Source: Actinomycetaceae bacterium (lineage in GTDB: Bacteria; Actinomycetota; Actinomycetes; Actinomycetales; Actinomycetaceae). From it: DNA of 47,849 nt. This document shows positions 16,549-25,042 of the stretch, in pieces (position 1 is the stretch's first letter; each line of letters opens with the position of its first letter). The position numbers and the translations under genes are program-made. The stretch is from the NCBI GenBank assembly GCA_030532245.1, contig JAUNLN010000014.1:1-47849 (forward strand). Reading direction: 5' to 3'. The notes beneath the pieces were generated by a model. It was not told the origin of the DNA. It saw nothing but the letters and a program-made list of their open reading frames with translations, and ran no database searches.

Positions 16549-17696
16549 ACGCAACCCCCCGCGGCATGAGCCTCAAAACCTTCAACAAAACCTGGCTCCC
16601 CTGGATCCTCATCACCCTAATCGGCGCCTTCATACTCGGCCCCATCGCCTTCCCCGCCGAACGCGAATACTACCGAGGCGAACCCGAATCCACCGCACCC
16701 GAAGGCACGCGCGCCGCCTTCCAAGTACTCAAAAAACAAGGCATCGACACCAAAATCGCCTACAACGCCAACCAAATCGGCAACCTCGACCACGACACCA
16801 CACTCATCGTGCTCCCCGCCCCCTTCCTCGGCATCCTCAACACAGAAGCCATCGAAAAAGCCGCCAAAAACGCGGGCCGAGTCGTACTCATCGAAACAGC
16901 GCAACACGACCTCGAACAACTAGGCCTCTACCCCACCGGCAAAACGGCCTCCCCCAAAGACATCAAACTCGCCGAACACTCGAACACCTGCGAGGCATAC
17001 ACCGGCAAAGCACGCCGAGCCGAATCCACCATGCGACGCACCAACCCCGGCGGCGACACCCTCCAATGCTTCACCGACGAAACCGGCGCCCTCCTAACCA
17101 TCTGGCCAAACCGCGACGGCACCGACTACGTCACCCTCGAAGACCTCAGCATCCTCACCAACCGCGACATCACCCTCCACGACCACGCCGCCCTCACCCT
17201 CACCCTCCTCGGCTCCCTTCCCAAAGCCGTCATCTACTACGAAATGCCCTCCGACGAGTACCTCCTCCCCCAAAACCAAGGGATCTGGCCCCTCCTCCCA
17301 CCCTGGGCATTCTGGGCAGGCATCACCCTCCTCCTCGCCGCCACCGCACTCACCTACGCCAAAGGCCGACGCTTCGGCCCCCTCGCCTCCGAACGCCTCC
17401 CCGTCATAATCAACGCAGGCGAAACCGAACGAGCCGGCGCAAGCCTCGCCCGCGAAGGCAAACACGTGCAATGGGCACTCACCATGGCACAATCACGCGC
17501 CCGCAGAAACCTCAAAAAAGCCCTATATTTACCAGCAAACGCGGCAGAAGAACTACTCATCAACACCCTCGCCACCCGCACCAACCGGCCAGCGGGCGAA
17601 CTCCGAACCCTGCTCTACAACACGCAAATCAAAACCGAAACCGAACTCCAACAACGAGTCGAAGCGCTCGACAACCTAACACAGGAGGTCAAATGA
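16545..17696 (+). CDS. DUF4350 domain membrane protein
   Basis: This 383-residue protein starts at ATG 16545, inside the ATGA overlap with the DUF4129 gene. The frame is open far upstream, but only as a shadow. It has an N-terminal span (WILITLIGAFILGPIAF), then an extracytoplasmic DUF4350 domain beginning with the APEGTRAAFQVLKKQGID segment, which is like a GATase/ThuA-type fold. A second span at about residue 250 (WAFWAGITLLLAATALTYAKG) precedes a cytosolic tail. The tail contains RLPVIINAGETERAGAS and Arg/Lys-rich helices. It ends in ATGA overlapping the MoxR gene. In the cluster it is the membrane partner of the MoxR chaperone. Its biochemical role is unknown. Confidence 0.8.
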   Translation: MNATPRGMSLKTFNKTWLPWILITLIGAFILGPIAFPAEREYYRGEPESTAPEGTRAAFQVLKKQGIDTKIAYNANQIGNLDHDTTLIVLPAPFLGILNTEAIEKAAKNAGRVVLIETAQHDLEQLGLYPTGKTASPKDIKLAEHSNTCEAYTGKARRAESTMRRTNPGGDTLQCFTDETGALLTIWPNRDGTDYVTLEDLSILTNRDITLHDHAALTLTLLGSLPKAVIYYEMPSDEYLLPQNQGIWPLLPPWAFWAGITLLLAATALTYAKGRRFGPLASERLPVIINAGETERAGASLAREGKHVQWALTMAQSRARRNLKKALYLPANAAEELLINTLATRTNRPAGELRTLLYNTQIKTETELQQRVEALDNLTQEVK

Positions 17697-18649
17697 ACGA
17701 GCCAGACAGCCTAGACGCCCTACTGCGCGTACACGCTGAAGTCGGCAAAGCAGTCGTAGGCGCCGACGGAGCCATCACCGGCCTCATCATCGGACTCATC
17801 ACCCGCGGCCACGTACTACTCGAAGGCGTGCCCGGCACCGCCAAAACCCTCCTCGTGCGCGCCCTCGCCAAATCCCTCGACATCGACACCAAACGCGTAC
17901 AATTCACGCCCGACCTCATGCCCGGCGACGTCACCGGCTCCCTCCTCTACGACCGAGGAGCCTCCGAATTCCGGTTCCGCCCCGGCCCAGTGTTCACCAA
18001 CCTCCTCCTCGCCGACGAAATCAACCGCACCCCACCCAAAACCCAAGCCGCACTACTCGAAGCCATGGCCGAGCGGCAAGTCAGCGTCGACGGCGAAGCA
18101 AAACCCCTACCCACCCCCTTCATGGTCGCCGCCACCCAAAACCCCATCGAATACGAAGGCACCTACCCACTCCCCGAAGCGCAACTCGACCGCTTCATGC
18201 TAAAAGTGCGCATGGACCTGCCCAGCCGCGACCAAGAAATCGAAATCCTAAACCGCCACACCCACGGCTTCGACGCAGCCGACCTCGACGCCGCCGGCCT
18301 CAAAGCAGTTGCCAGCGCCTCCGACATCGAAGCAGCAATCCGCGCAGTCGCAGCCGTCGAAGTACACCCGCAAGTGCAGGCCTACATCGTCGACATCGCG
18401 CGAGCCACGAGGCAAACGCCCTCGCTCTCGCTCGGCCTCTCACCGCGAGGCGGCACCGCCCTACTCGCAACCGCGCGCGCATGGGCGTGGCTATCGGGGC
18501 GCAACTTCGTGACCCCCGACGACGTGAAACGCATGGCCCCAACCACCATCACGCACCGCCTCGCGCTACGCCCCGAAGCCGAACTCGAAGGCGTCGCACC
18601 CGAGTCGATCCTGCAAACCGTCATGGACTCCATCCCCGTACCGCGATGA
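17693..18649 (+). CDS. MoxR-family AAA+ ATPase
   Basis: This 318-residue AAA+ chaperone is thought to help assemble or activate partner proteins, often with von Willebrand A domains. The start is ATG 17693, preceded by AGGAGG and overlapping the previous stop by ATGA. Walker A is GVPGTAKT (residues 45-52), Walker B is LLLADEINR near 103-111, and a sensor-1 type ATQNPIEYEGTYPLPEAQLDRF block is typical of MoxR. The lid follows (GLSPRGGTALLATARAWAWLSGR). The gene overlaps DUF58 by ATGA. This MoxR-DUF58 pair is highly conserved in bacteria. The C-rich codon usage matches the preceding genes. Confidence 0.93.
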   Translation: MNEPDSLDALLRVHAEVGKAVVGADGAITGLIIGLITRGHVLLEGVPGTAKTLLVRALAKSLDIDTKRVQFTPDLMPGDVTGSLLYDRGASEFRFRPGPVFTNLLLADEINRTPPKTQAALLEAMAERQVSVDGEAKPLPTPFMVAATQNPIEYEGTYPLPEAQLDRFMLKVRMDLPSRDQEIEILNRHTHGFDAADLDAAGLKAVASASDIEAAIRAVAAVEVHPQVQAYIVDIARATRQTPSLSLGLSPRGGTALLATARAWAWLSGRNFVTPDDVKRMAPTTITHRLALRPEAELEGVAPESILQTVMDSIPVPR

Positions 18650-19923
18650 TCCTCTCAAACCGGGTTGCCGCACTAATCGCGATCGGACTCATCCCGGTCG
18701 CGGTATCACCCACGCCCGCAACTCTCGGGCTGTGGCTCCTCTTCGTGCTCGCACTCACCACAGTCGACCTGATCCTCGCCCCCTCACCGCGCAAACTCAC
18801 CATCACGCGCGAGCCAATCAAAAGCGTGCGAGCCGGCGAAAAATCGGCGTCCGTCGTGCGAGTTAGCGGGGCGACCAAGAAGATTCGCGGCGCCCTGCGC
18901 GACGCCTGGCAACCCAGCTCACACGCCGACCAAAACCGGCACGACTTCACGCTCGCACCCGGCCAAACCCTCACCTTCACCACCGAACTCGCGCCCAGCC
19001 GGCGAGGCGTTCTCAAAGCCGACTCTGTCACCGTGCGTTCGTGGGGACCCATGCGCCTTTCCGGCGTGCAAACCACGTTCGACCTCGACGGCTCCATCCG
19101 CGTGCTCCCAGAGTTTCCCTCACGCGCGCACCTCGGCTCCGCGCTTGCGAAACTACAACTCGCCACCGGGCAAATCCTTTCGCGCCGGCGCGGCCAAGGC
19201 ACCGAGTTCGACTCGCTACGCGAATGGGTTGAAGGCGACGACCAGCGCTCCATCGACTGGCGTGCAACCGCCCGCTCAAACGAAGTCATAGTGCGCACGT
19301 GGCGCCCCGAACAAGACCGTCACATCGTGATGGTTCTCGACACCTCCCGCATGAGCGCCCAGCGCCTCGGCAACCAAACACGCCTCGACGTGAGCATGGA
19401 CGCCTCCCTCCTCCTCGCCGCACTCACCGCGAAAGCAGGCGACTCCGTCAGCATGATCGCCGCCGACTCGGCCGTGCGAGCACAGGTGATCCGCCCGCCT
19501 AGAACCACGGTTTTGAGCGAGCTTTCAAACGCAATGGTTCCCCTTGATCCCTCTCTCGTCGAAGCAGACTGGGGGCGAATCGGCGCGAAAATCACCGAAT
19601 TTGGCAACAAGGTTTCGCTCGTCGTCCTCTTCACCGCGCTGGATGTGACCGTGCTTGAAGAGTCGCTACTGCCCGTGCTTCTAGGCATTGGAAGGCGCAC
19701 GCGGATCGTGATAGCGCACGCCACCGACCCGAGCCTGTTTGAAAGCTCCAGGCAAGACGACGTCTACTTCGCTGCAGCCACCGAAGCCGCGCGGCTTGAG
19801 CGTGAGCGGGCAACAGCCTCCCTTGCGTCCGCTGGCGTGACCGTCGTGGAGGCACTCCCCGACGAGCTACCTATGAAAGTCGTCGACCACTACCTCGACC
19901 TCAAATCCAGAGGCCTCCTCTAG
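18646..19923 (+). CDS. DUF58 / von Willebrand A-like protein, MoxR partner
   Basis: This 425-residue protein starts at ATG 18646 (ATGA overlap). Two N-terminal membrane spans sit close together (VAALIAIGLIPVAV and LGLWLLFVLALTTVDLIL), then a beta-sandwich region, then the DUF58 signature GTEFDSLREWVEGDDQRSID. A von Willebrand A-like core follows with VMVLDTSRMSA, a MIDAS-type DxSxS variant in which the second position is Thr-Ser. DUF58 proteins act with MoxR ATPases in envelope or stress functions. It is the last gene of the co-directional cluster, facing the minus-strand SpoIIM gene 28 bases away. Its codon usage is less C-rich toward the end. Confidence 0.88.
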   Translation: MILSNRVAALIAIGLIPVAVSPTPATLGLWLLFVLALTTVDLILAPSPRKLTITREPIKSVRAGEKSASVVRVSGATKKIRGALRDAWQPSSHADQNRHDFTLAPGQTLTFTTELAPSRRGVLKADSVTVRSWGPMRLSGVQTTFDLDGSIRVLPEFPSRAHLGSALAKLQLATGQILSRRRGQGTEFDSLREWVEGDDQRSIDWRATARSNEVIVRTWRPEQDRHIVMVLDTSRMSAQRLGNQTRLDVSMDASLLLAALTAKAGDSVSMIAADSAVRAQVIRPPRTTVLSELSNAMVPLDPSLVEADWGRIGAKITEFGNKVSLVVLFTALDVTVLEESLLPVLLGIGRRTRIVIAHATDPSLFESSRQDDVYFAAATEAARLERERATASLASAGVTVVEALPDELPMKVVDHYLDLKSRGLL

Positions 19924-19951
19924 GCCCGCGCCCGGGAGTTCCCTCCTCGGC

Positions 19952-20935
19952 TCACTCCACAGAGATGCGTTCGGGCATTTTGATGGCGATAGCGTCCGCC
20001 TCCTCGCGCCTCTTTCTGCCCAAAACCAGGGCGTAAAGCAGGAACAGCACCCAAACGAGCACGCCGATTCCAACCTGCACGTACGTTGGGGCGATCGACG
20101 CGGTCACGTATCCCTCAATGAATCCCGACACGAAAAGCGTGAGAATCAGGCCAAACAGCACCTGAACAGCCCGATATCCCGTGTGTACAAACGACTCCAA
20201 ACGCGTGCGCGCGCCGGGCTGAATGAGACTCCAAAATAGGGCGAGGCCCGTGCCGGCCGCAACGAAAATAGCAGTCAGTTCAAGTAGGCCGTGCGGCAAA
20301 ATGAGGCCCCAAAACACCCCGCCCCTACCGTGATACGTCATGAGCGCACCCGCAACCGCCACATTCGCCATGTTGCCAATCAGGATCTGGATCGCCCCGA
20401 TCACGGTCACGCCGTACGCGAGCGAACCGGCCGCCGCATACCAGTTGTTCGTCCAGACAAGCATCGTGAAGTCGCCGTCCGGATCATTCGTGTAATAGTT
20501 CTCGAAATCCTCCTCCACGTATTGGAGGATCGACGAGGTTGGGCCAAGCTCCTGGTGAACCTCGGGGTGAGTGTAGACCCACCCTCCAACAGCGAACGCA
20601 AACGCGACCGACAGGATCGCGGCGGTAATCCACCAGGCGCGGAACCTGTATAGAGCAGCCGGGTAAGACACCGTGAAGAAGGAGACGATCGTGCGGAAAA
20701 TCTTGCGGTTCTTGCCAGCCATACGGCCGCGAGCGCGAAGGAGGATCGCGGACAGCTCAGAGATGAGCTGCGCGTCTGGCGCGCCCGTGCGGATCATGGA
20801 CAGGTGAGTGGACGTGCGCCGATAAAGGACGATCAGCTCCCGCGTTTGTTCCGCATCCAAAACGGATTGCTTAGACAGGTGGTTAAGACGTGCCCAAGTG
20901 TCTTTGTTCGCGCTCACGAATGCGTCGAGGTCCAT
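19952..20935 (-). CDS. Stage II sporulation protein M (SpoIIM/DUF95)-like membrane protein
   Basis: This 327-residue integral membrane protein has a soluble ~100-residue start that contains VLDAEQTRELIVLYRRTSTHLSMIR, a signature of this family. At least five membrane spans follow, with the conserved HGLLELTAIFVAAGTGL segment. In non-sporulating actinobacteria the family sits beside RDD, MoxR and DUF58 genes, as here, and probably functions in envelope processes rather than sporulation. The ATG at 20935 is preceded by a TACGCT box six bases away and no Shine-Dalgarno sequence, so it appears leaderless. It is divergent from the RDD gene, with the two -10 boxes only eight bases apart. Confidence 0.87.
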   Translation of the reverse strand: MDLDAFVSANKDTWARLNHLSKQSVLDAEQTRELIVLYRRTSTHLSMIRTGAPDAQLISELSAILLRARGRMAGKNRKIFRTIVSFFTVSYPAALYRFRAWWITAAILSVAFAFAVGGWVYTHPEVHQELGPTSSILQYVEEDFENYYTNDPDGDFTMLVWTNNWYAAAGSLAYGVTVIGAIQILIGNMANVAVAGALMTYHGRGGVFWGLILPHGLLELTAIFVAAGTGLALFWSLIQPGARTRLESFVHTGYRAVQVLFGLILTLFVSGFIEGYVTASIAPTYVQVGIGVLVWVLFLLYALVLGRKRREEADAIAIKMPERISVE

Positions 20936-20941
20936 GCGCCA

Positions 20942-20947
20942 AGCGTA
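20942..20947 (-). promoter_or_regulatory. -10 box of leaderless SpoIIM-type gene
   Basis: The complement reads TACGCT, six bases before the ATG at 20935. It lies back to back with the -10 box of the RDD gene. Confidence 0.5.
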
Positions 20948-20955
20948 CTAGACGG

Positions 20956-20961
20956 TAATCT
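20956..20961 (+). promoter_or_regulatory. -10 box of leaderless RDD gene
   Basis: TAATCT lies seven bases before the ATG at 20969, and the gene has no ribosome-binding site. The 33-bp gap therefore holds two divergent -10 boxes. Confidence 0.5.
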
Positions 20962-20968
20962 GTGTGTC

Positions 20969-21796
20969 ATGAATGACGGCACCCAGGCAACCACGATCAC
21001 GACCGGTGAGGGCGTGGCGCTAGACATCGTGCAGGCCGGCGTTGGCCTTAGAATCGCCGCGAAACTGATCGACATGTCTTTGTCGATGGTTCTGATTATC
21101 GCCGTAATCGTGGCTCAAATGCAGGCTACCGAGGAGGAATCCCTCGCATCCACGCGAGCCCTATACCTCGTGGTGGTCATCTTCGCCGTGTTCGCCGGAA
21201 CCGTGCTTATCGAAACCGCGACCGCGGGCAAGTCGCTCGGCCGCTACATCGTTGGCACGAGGGTTGTGCGCACCGACATGCAACGCGTAGGCATTCACCA
21301 AGCCGCGATGCGAGCCCTCCTCGGCCTAGTTGAAATCTGGGGCACCTCCGGGGCGCTCGCGGTGATCGTCGCAATGATTGATCCCAAGAGTAGGCGCCTC
21401 GGCGATCTTGCAGCGGGCACGATGGTTGTTAAGGAGCGAGTGGGCACTCGTGCAATCGATTTGGCGGGCAACCGCGCGGCCATGCTTGTTGGCGGGGAGG
21501 GAGTGCCTCCAACGACTCCCGCTTGGATTCGAGACGCCGACTTGCGCCAGCTACCGGCCGATGTGACCCGCGCGGCGCGCTCATTCCTCCTACGCAGGCC
21601 CGAGTTCACTCCCGAATCGCGGGCGTCCCTTGGCGCCGAGTTGGCGGCTGACCTGCGCAAGTACGTGTTCCCCGCCCCTCCTCCGCACGTGAACGATGAA
21701 GAGTTCATCGAGGCGGTTTTGGCTGAGCGTACTCGCCGCGAGGCGATCCGGATGCGACGCAACCAGCGGGTCGCGAGGTCGCTGCTGCGTTCCTAG
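20969..21796 (+). CDS. RDD family membrane protein
   Basis: This 275-residue protein starts at ATG 20969. The frame extends upstream into the opposite gene but encodes nothing there. The RDD domain occupies residues 25-145: VGLRIAAKLIDMSLSM with the Arg, the paired Asp at DMSL, a TAGKSLGRYIVGTRVV loop, and SRRLGDLAAGTMVV as the closing signature. It has three membrane spans. The ~130-residue C-terminal cytosolic tail is Arg-rich and ends in an ERTRREAIRMRRNQRV helix. RDD proteins are proposed transporters or membrane organisers with no settled function. The stop CTAG is shared with the stop of pheA on the other strand. Confidence 0.9.
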   Translation: MNDGTQATTITTGEGVALDIVQAGVGLRIAAKLIDMSLSMVLIIAVIVAQMQATEEESLASTRALYLVVVIFAVFAGTVLIETATAGKSLGRYIVGTRVVRTDMQRVGIHQAAMRALLGLVEIWGTSGALAVIVAMIDPKSRRLGDLAAGTMVVKERVGTRAIDLAGNRAAMLVGGEGVPPTTPAWIRDADLRQLPADVTRAARSFLLRRPEFTPESRASLGAELAADLRKYVFPAPPPHVNDEEFIEAVLAERTRREAIRMRRNQRVARSLLRS

Positions 21797-22770
21797 TTGC
21801 TGGAGCCTCCGAGAACCTCGGAAATCCACGCGCGAGCAGTCACGAAATCCTCATCGGTCGTGCCAGCTTGAATGGTCGGCCGCTGCCCGTCGACGCGCGG
21901 ATACGAGCCGATGAACCGGATCTGCGGGCACGTACGGTGCAGGCCAATGAGAGCGGCAGCCACGCGCTCTTCGGTTACATGCCCCTCAATGTCGATAGAG
22001 AACTCGTAGGAGCCAAGCGGCCCACCAGCGGGGCGCGATTCGATGCGCGAGAGGTTCACGCCGCGCACAGCAAACTGCTCAAGCATGGATAGAAGCGCGC
22101 CGGCCTCATTGTCTGGGAGGCGCACCTGCACGGTGGTTTTGTCGGCGCCCGTCGGCTCGGGGATCGCGCCGAGCGGGGCGACCATCACGAACCTCGTTAC
22201 CGCTCCCTTGTTGTCGGCAACGCCAGAGTGGAGTGATCGCAGGCCGTAGCGCTCCACGGACGTCTTCGCGCAAAGCGCTGCGTCGATGCCCGGGTTCTCG
22301 TCTTCGGCGATGAGGCGCGCAGCTGCGGCCGTGGATGTGGCGGGAACGTGGACGGCATCCGGATAGTTCTCCGCAACCCATTTGCGGCATTGCGCCCACG
22401 CGTGCGGGTGCGTGCCAATCCGCTTGATTTCGGATTTTTCACCCGTTTTCGAGGGGTGGATCGCGAGTTCGAACGAAACCTCAACAACCATTTCGGCAAC
22501 GATAACGAGGGGCGAGCCGTGCGAGAGCGAGTCGATGGTGGCGTTCACGCCTCCCTCAATCGAGTTTTCGATCGGTACGACGGCTCGGTGTGCGCGGCCG
22601 GACCTGACTTCGTCGAGGGCGTGGGGTACGGAGGTACACGGGATCGCTTCGGCGCCCTCAGGGGCGACTTGGCGAAGCGCCTGTTCGGTGAATGTGCCGA
22701 ATGGGCCGAGGAAGGCGATTTTCACTTTGCCGGGAACTTCGGGGCCGGGGAAGCTGGTTTGGTTGTGCAC
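21793..22770 (-). CDS. pheA: Prephenate dehydratase
   Basis: This encodes about 325 residues. It converts prephenate to phenylpyruvate in phenylalanine synthesis and carries a C-terminal ACT domain for feedback control. The start GTG at 22770 is chosen because AAGGAGG lies five bases upstream. A GTG six bases earlier overlaps that site. The catalytic domain begins KIAFLGPFGTFTEQAL and has IPCTSVPHALDEVRSG, VVPIENSIEGGVNATID and the GAVTRFVMV signature (Thr-Arg-Phe). The ACT domain has LLSMLEQFAVRGVNLSRIESRP, the ESRP loop that binds phenylalanine. The gene is single and convergent with the RDD gene. Confidence 0.96.
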   Translation of the reverse strand: MHNQTSFPGPEVPGKVKIAFLGPFGTFTEQALRQVAPEGAEAIPCTSVPHALDEVRSGRAHRAVVPIENSIEGGVNATIDSLSHGSPLVIVAEMVVEVSFELAIHPSKTGEKSEIKRIGTHPHAWAQCRKWVAENYPDAVHVPATSTAAAARLIAEDENPGIDAALCAKTSVERYGLRSLHSGVADNKGAVTRFVMVAPLGAIPEPTGADKTTVQVRLPDNEAGALLSMLEQFAVRGVNLSRIESRPAGGPLGSYEFSIDIEGHVTEERVAAALIGLHRTCPQIRFIGSYPRVDGQRPTIQAGTTDEDFVTARAWISEVLGGSSN

Positions 22771-22843
22771 GGGCACCTCCTTGTCTTGGCATTCACCTTA
22801 TACAGTTAGTTTTGACCTTGTTTCAGTTGTTCAGGTGGTGGCC

Positions 22844-25042
22844 GTGCGGTTTTTGCGTTTTTTGATGGTGTTTGCGTTTGTGGGGTTACTTGCTGTGCCT
22901 CCGGCTGCGAACGCCGACGCCCCCTCGCGCACGTTATTTGTTGGCGTGTCGGGTGTTGAGGCCGCGCGTGTTTCACCGGAGGTTTTGGCCGCGTTGGAGG
23001 AGGCTGGCGCGGCGGTCACGAATCTGCACACGCGAACGGCGAGCCCGCTGACGTGCCCTGCGGATGGGTGGATGTCGATGCGCCTTGCGGGCACGGCCGT
23101 TGACTGGGTGGGTCGCGCGGAGGGCGGTTGCAGGCCGTCGCTGGAGGTGCTCACCGACGGCGGCGCCGGCGTGGTGCAGGGCTTCGAGGAGGTTACGGCG
23201 TCGGTGCAGTGGCCCTCCGAGCCCGGTGAGGGCGTAGCGATAGGTGAGGGCGCTGCGCTCATGCTCGCGGATGCCCGGGGTGTCGCCCCAAACTGGGTGT
23301 CCGCGCCGAGCGACGCGCAGGCCCTCGGCGAAGTGGTTAGCCAAGCCCTCGAGCAGACCTCCGGCAACGTAATCGTTGACGCCGGCTGGGTGCTGGCAGA
23401 CGCCTCCTCCGCAAACTCCTCCGCGCAGGTCGAGGCGAGCCTCGCCGGTGTGAATGAGCGCCTCGCCGCCGTCATCCGCGCGTACGCGAGCCACGTAGAG
23501 GCCGAGCCCGGCACGCGCCTCATCGTCGCCTCTCTCGGCGATAGTTCACCCACGCCCGCCCTCCAGTTCGGCGCGGTCGCGGGTGCCGGCTCCGGCCTGC
23601 TGTATTCCTCCTCCACCCGCTCCGCGGGCCTTGCGACGCTCGGCGATTTACGCGCGCTCCTCACCGGTACTGAGATTTCGATTGAGGAGGCTTCCTTACC
23701 GGAAGCAATGCAGGAGCTGACCGATAACGCGACTCACGCGAGTGCTGCTCGCAAGTCGCTGACCCCATTTTTCGCCGTCTGGGGCGCGTTCCTGGGTATC
23801 GGTCTGCTCGCCGGGTTACTACATTTCTTGCACAGGCCGGGCAGAGAGCAGGGGCCGGCGAAGGTTTGGCGCAACATTTCGGTATGGAACTCGGCGGCAT
23901 TTGCGTTTGTGCCGGCGGCAATGATTTTGAATCTGCTCCCGTGGTGGCGATGGTCGCCCGGCCCACTGTTACCGATTGCGCTCACGGCGGCGCTCGCGGC
24001 CGCGCTGTGGCTGCTTGCTCGCACGTCGGCGCACCCGATTTCGGTGCTCGCGGCGCTCACGCTCCTGCTGGTGTCGGTCGATATTGTGTCGGGCGCTCAC
24101 CTGCAGCGTGACGGTTTCTTCGGCTCGATGACGCTCGCTTCGCGCCGCTTTTACGGCGTTTCGAACCGTTCTTACGTGATTTTGCTGGCGTCCGGTCTGC
24201 TGGCTACGCTGCCGTGGATCGCTGATCGCATGCCGAAGAGGAGGGAAGCCGCTACCGGTGTTGCCGCTATGGGTTTCGGTGTGCTCCTGATTGATGCGCT
24301 CCCGTTTTGGGGTGCTGATTTTGGAGGGCCGGCCGGCATAATCGCGGGCTTTGGCGTCGCGTATTTGATGGTGAGGGGCGAGCGCCCAAGGTGGGTTCAC
24401 GCCGCCGCGTGGGTGGGGTTGACGGCCGCGACGATGCTGGTTGCGGGTCTGCTTGACGCCCGCTCAAATACGCCTTCGCATATTGGTTTGTTCTGGCGTG
24501 GTTTCGGCAAGGAGGAGTCTTGGACCCTCATCGGTGAGAAGCTCAGCGACATGTTGGCGACGTTCGCCGGTTCGCCCCTGATTTTGGCGGGCGCGGTCGC
24601 GGGTATTGCGCTGGTCGCTTGGCTGGTGATGTATTCGCGCCGGCTACTCGCCCAGGGAGAACCTCCGCTCGGGCCCCAGCAAAACCCCCAAATCGCTCCG
24701 CAGGGCAAGCCCCAAGGCGAGCTACAGGGTGATCCCCAACTAGACCCCGAGCAATCCCCCGAGAGCCCTTCCCAATGCCCATCAGAGCCTACCACCGCCC
24801 TTTCGCCTCACCGCGAGGCGTTGGCAGACGCCTCCACGCCGGGTATAAAAGCGGTCGCTGCGGGTATCGCGGTGGGAGCGCTAATTGCGATCCCGATCAA
24901 TGACTCAGGCCTGCTGATCGCGGTGGATACGCTCGCGTTCGCAGGCCCGGCGCTGGTGGCTATTCTTGCTCGTCAGATTCAAACCGCTCGTACGCGTTGT
25001 ACGGGGAGCCGGGAGTCTGGTGAAGCGAGGCTTGAAGCCTAG
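22844..25042 (+). CDS. Large actinobacterial membrane protein, function unknown
   Basis: This encodes about 732 residues from GTG 22844. The frame is open upstream of pheA, but only as a shadow. An N-terminal signal (RFLRFLMVFAFVGLLAVPPAANA) precedes an extracytoplasmic domain of ~260 residues. That domain has VEAARVSPEVLAALEEAGAA and a TCPADGWMSMRLAGTAVDW block, which recalls phosphodiesterase/alkaline-phosphatase-like proteins, although no metal site is obvious. About eight membrane spans follow. Residues ~605-660 are a Pro/Gln-rich low-complexity loop. It ends in GIAVGALIAIPINDSGLL. Its last 83 bases overlap the convergent glycosyltransferase gene. A role in envelope glycan or lipid export is possible but unsupported. 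Confidence 0.75.
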   Translation: MRFLRFLMVFAFVGLLAVPPAANADAPSRTLFVGVSGVEAARVSPEVLAALEEAGAAVTNLHTRTASPLTCPADGWMSMRLAGTAVDWVGRAEGGCRPSLEVLTDGGAGVVQGFEEVTASVQWPSEPGEGVAIGEGAALMLADARGVAPNWVSAPSDAQALGEVVSQALEQTSGNVIVDAGWVLADASSANSSAQVEASLAGVNERLAAVIRAYASHVEAEPGTRLIVASLGDSSPTPALQFGAVAGAGSGLLYSSSTRSAGLATLGDLRALLTGTEISIEEASLPEAMQELTDNATHASAARKSLTPFFAVWGAFLGIGLLAGLLHFLHRPGREQGPAKVWRNISVWNSAAFAFVPAAMILNLLPWWRWSPGPLLPIALTAALAAALWLLARTSAHPISVLAALTLLLVSVDIVSGAHLQRDGFFGSMTLASRRFYGVSNRSYVILLASGLLATLPWIADRMPKRREAATGVAAMGFGVLLIDALPFWGADFGGPAGIIAGFGVAYLMVRGERPRWVHAAAWVGLTAATMLVAGLLDARSNTPSHIGLFWRGFGKEESWTLIGEKLSDMLATFAGSPLILAGAVAGIALVAWLVMYSRRLLAQGEPPLGPQQNPQIAPQGKPQGELQGDPQLDPEQSPESPSQCPSEPTTALSPHREALADASTPGIKAVAAGIAVGALIAIPINDSGLLIAVDTLAFAGPALVAILARQIQTARTRCTGSRESGEARLEA

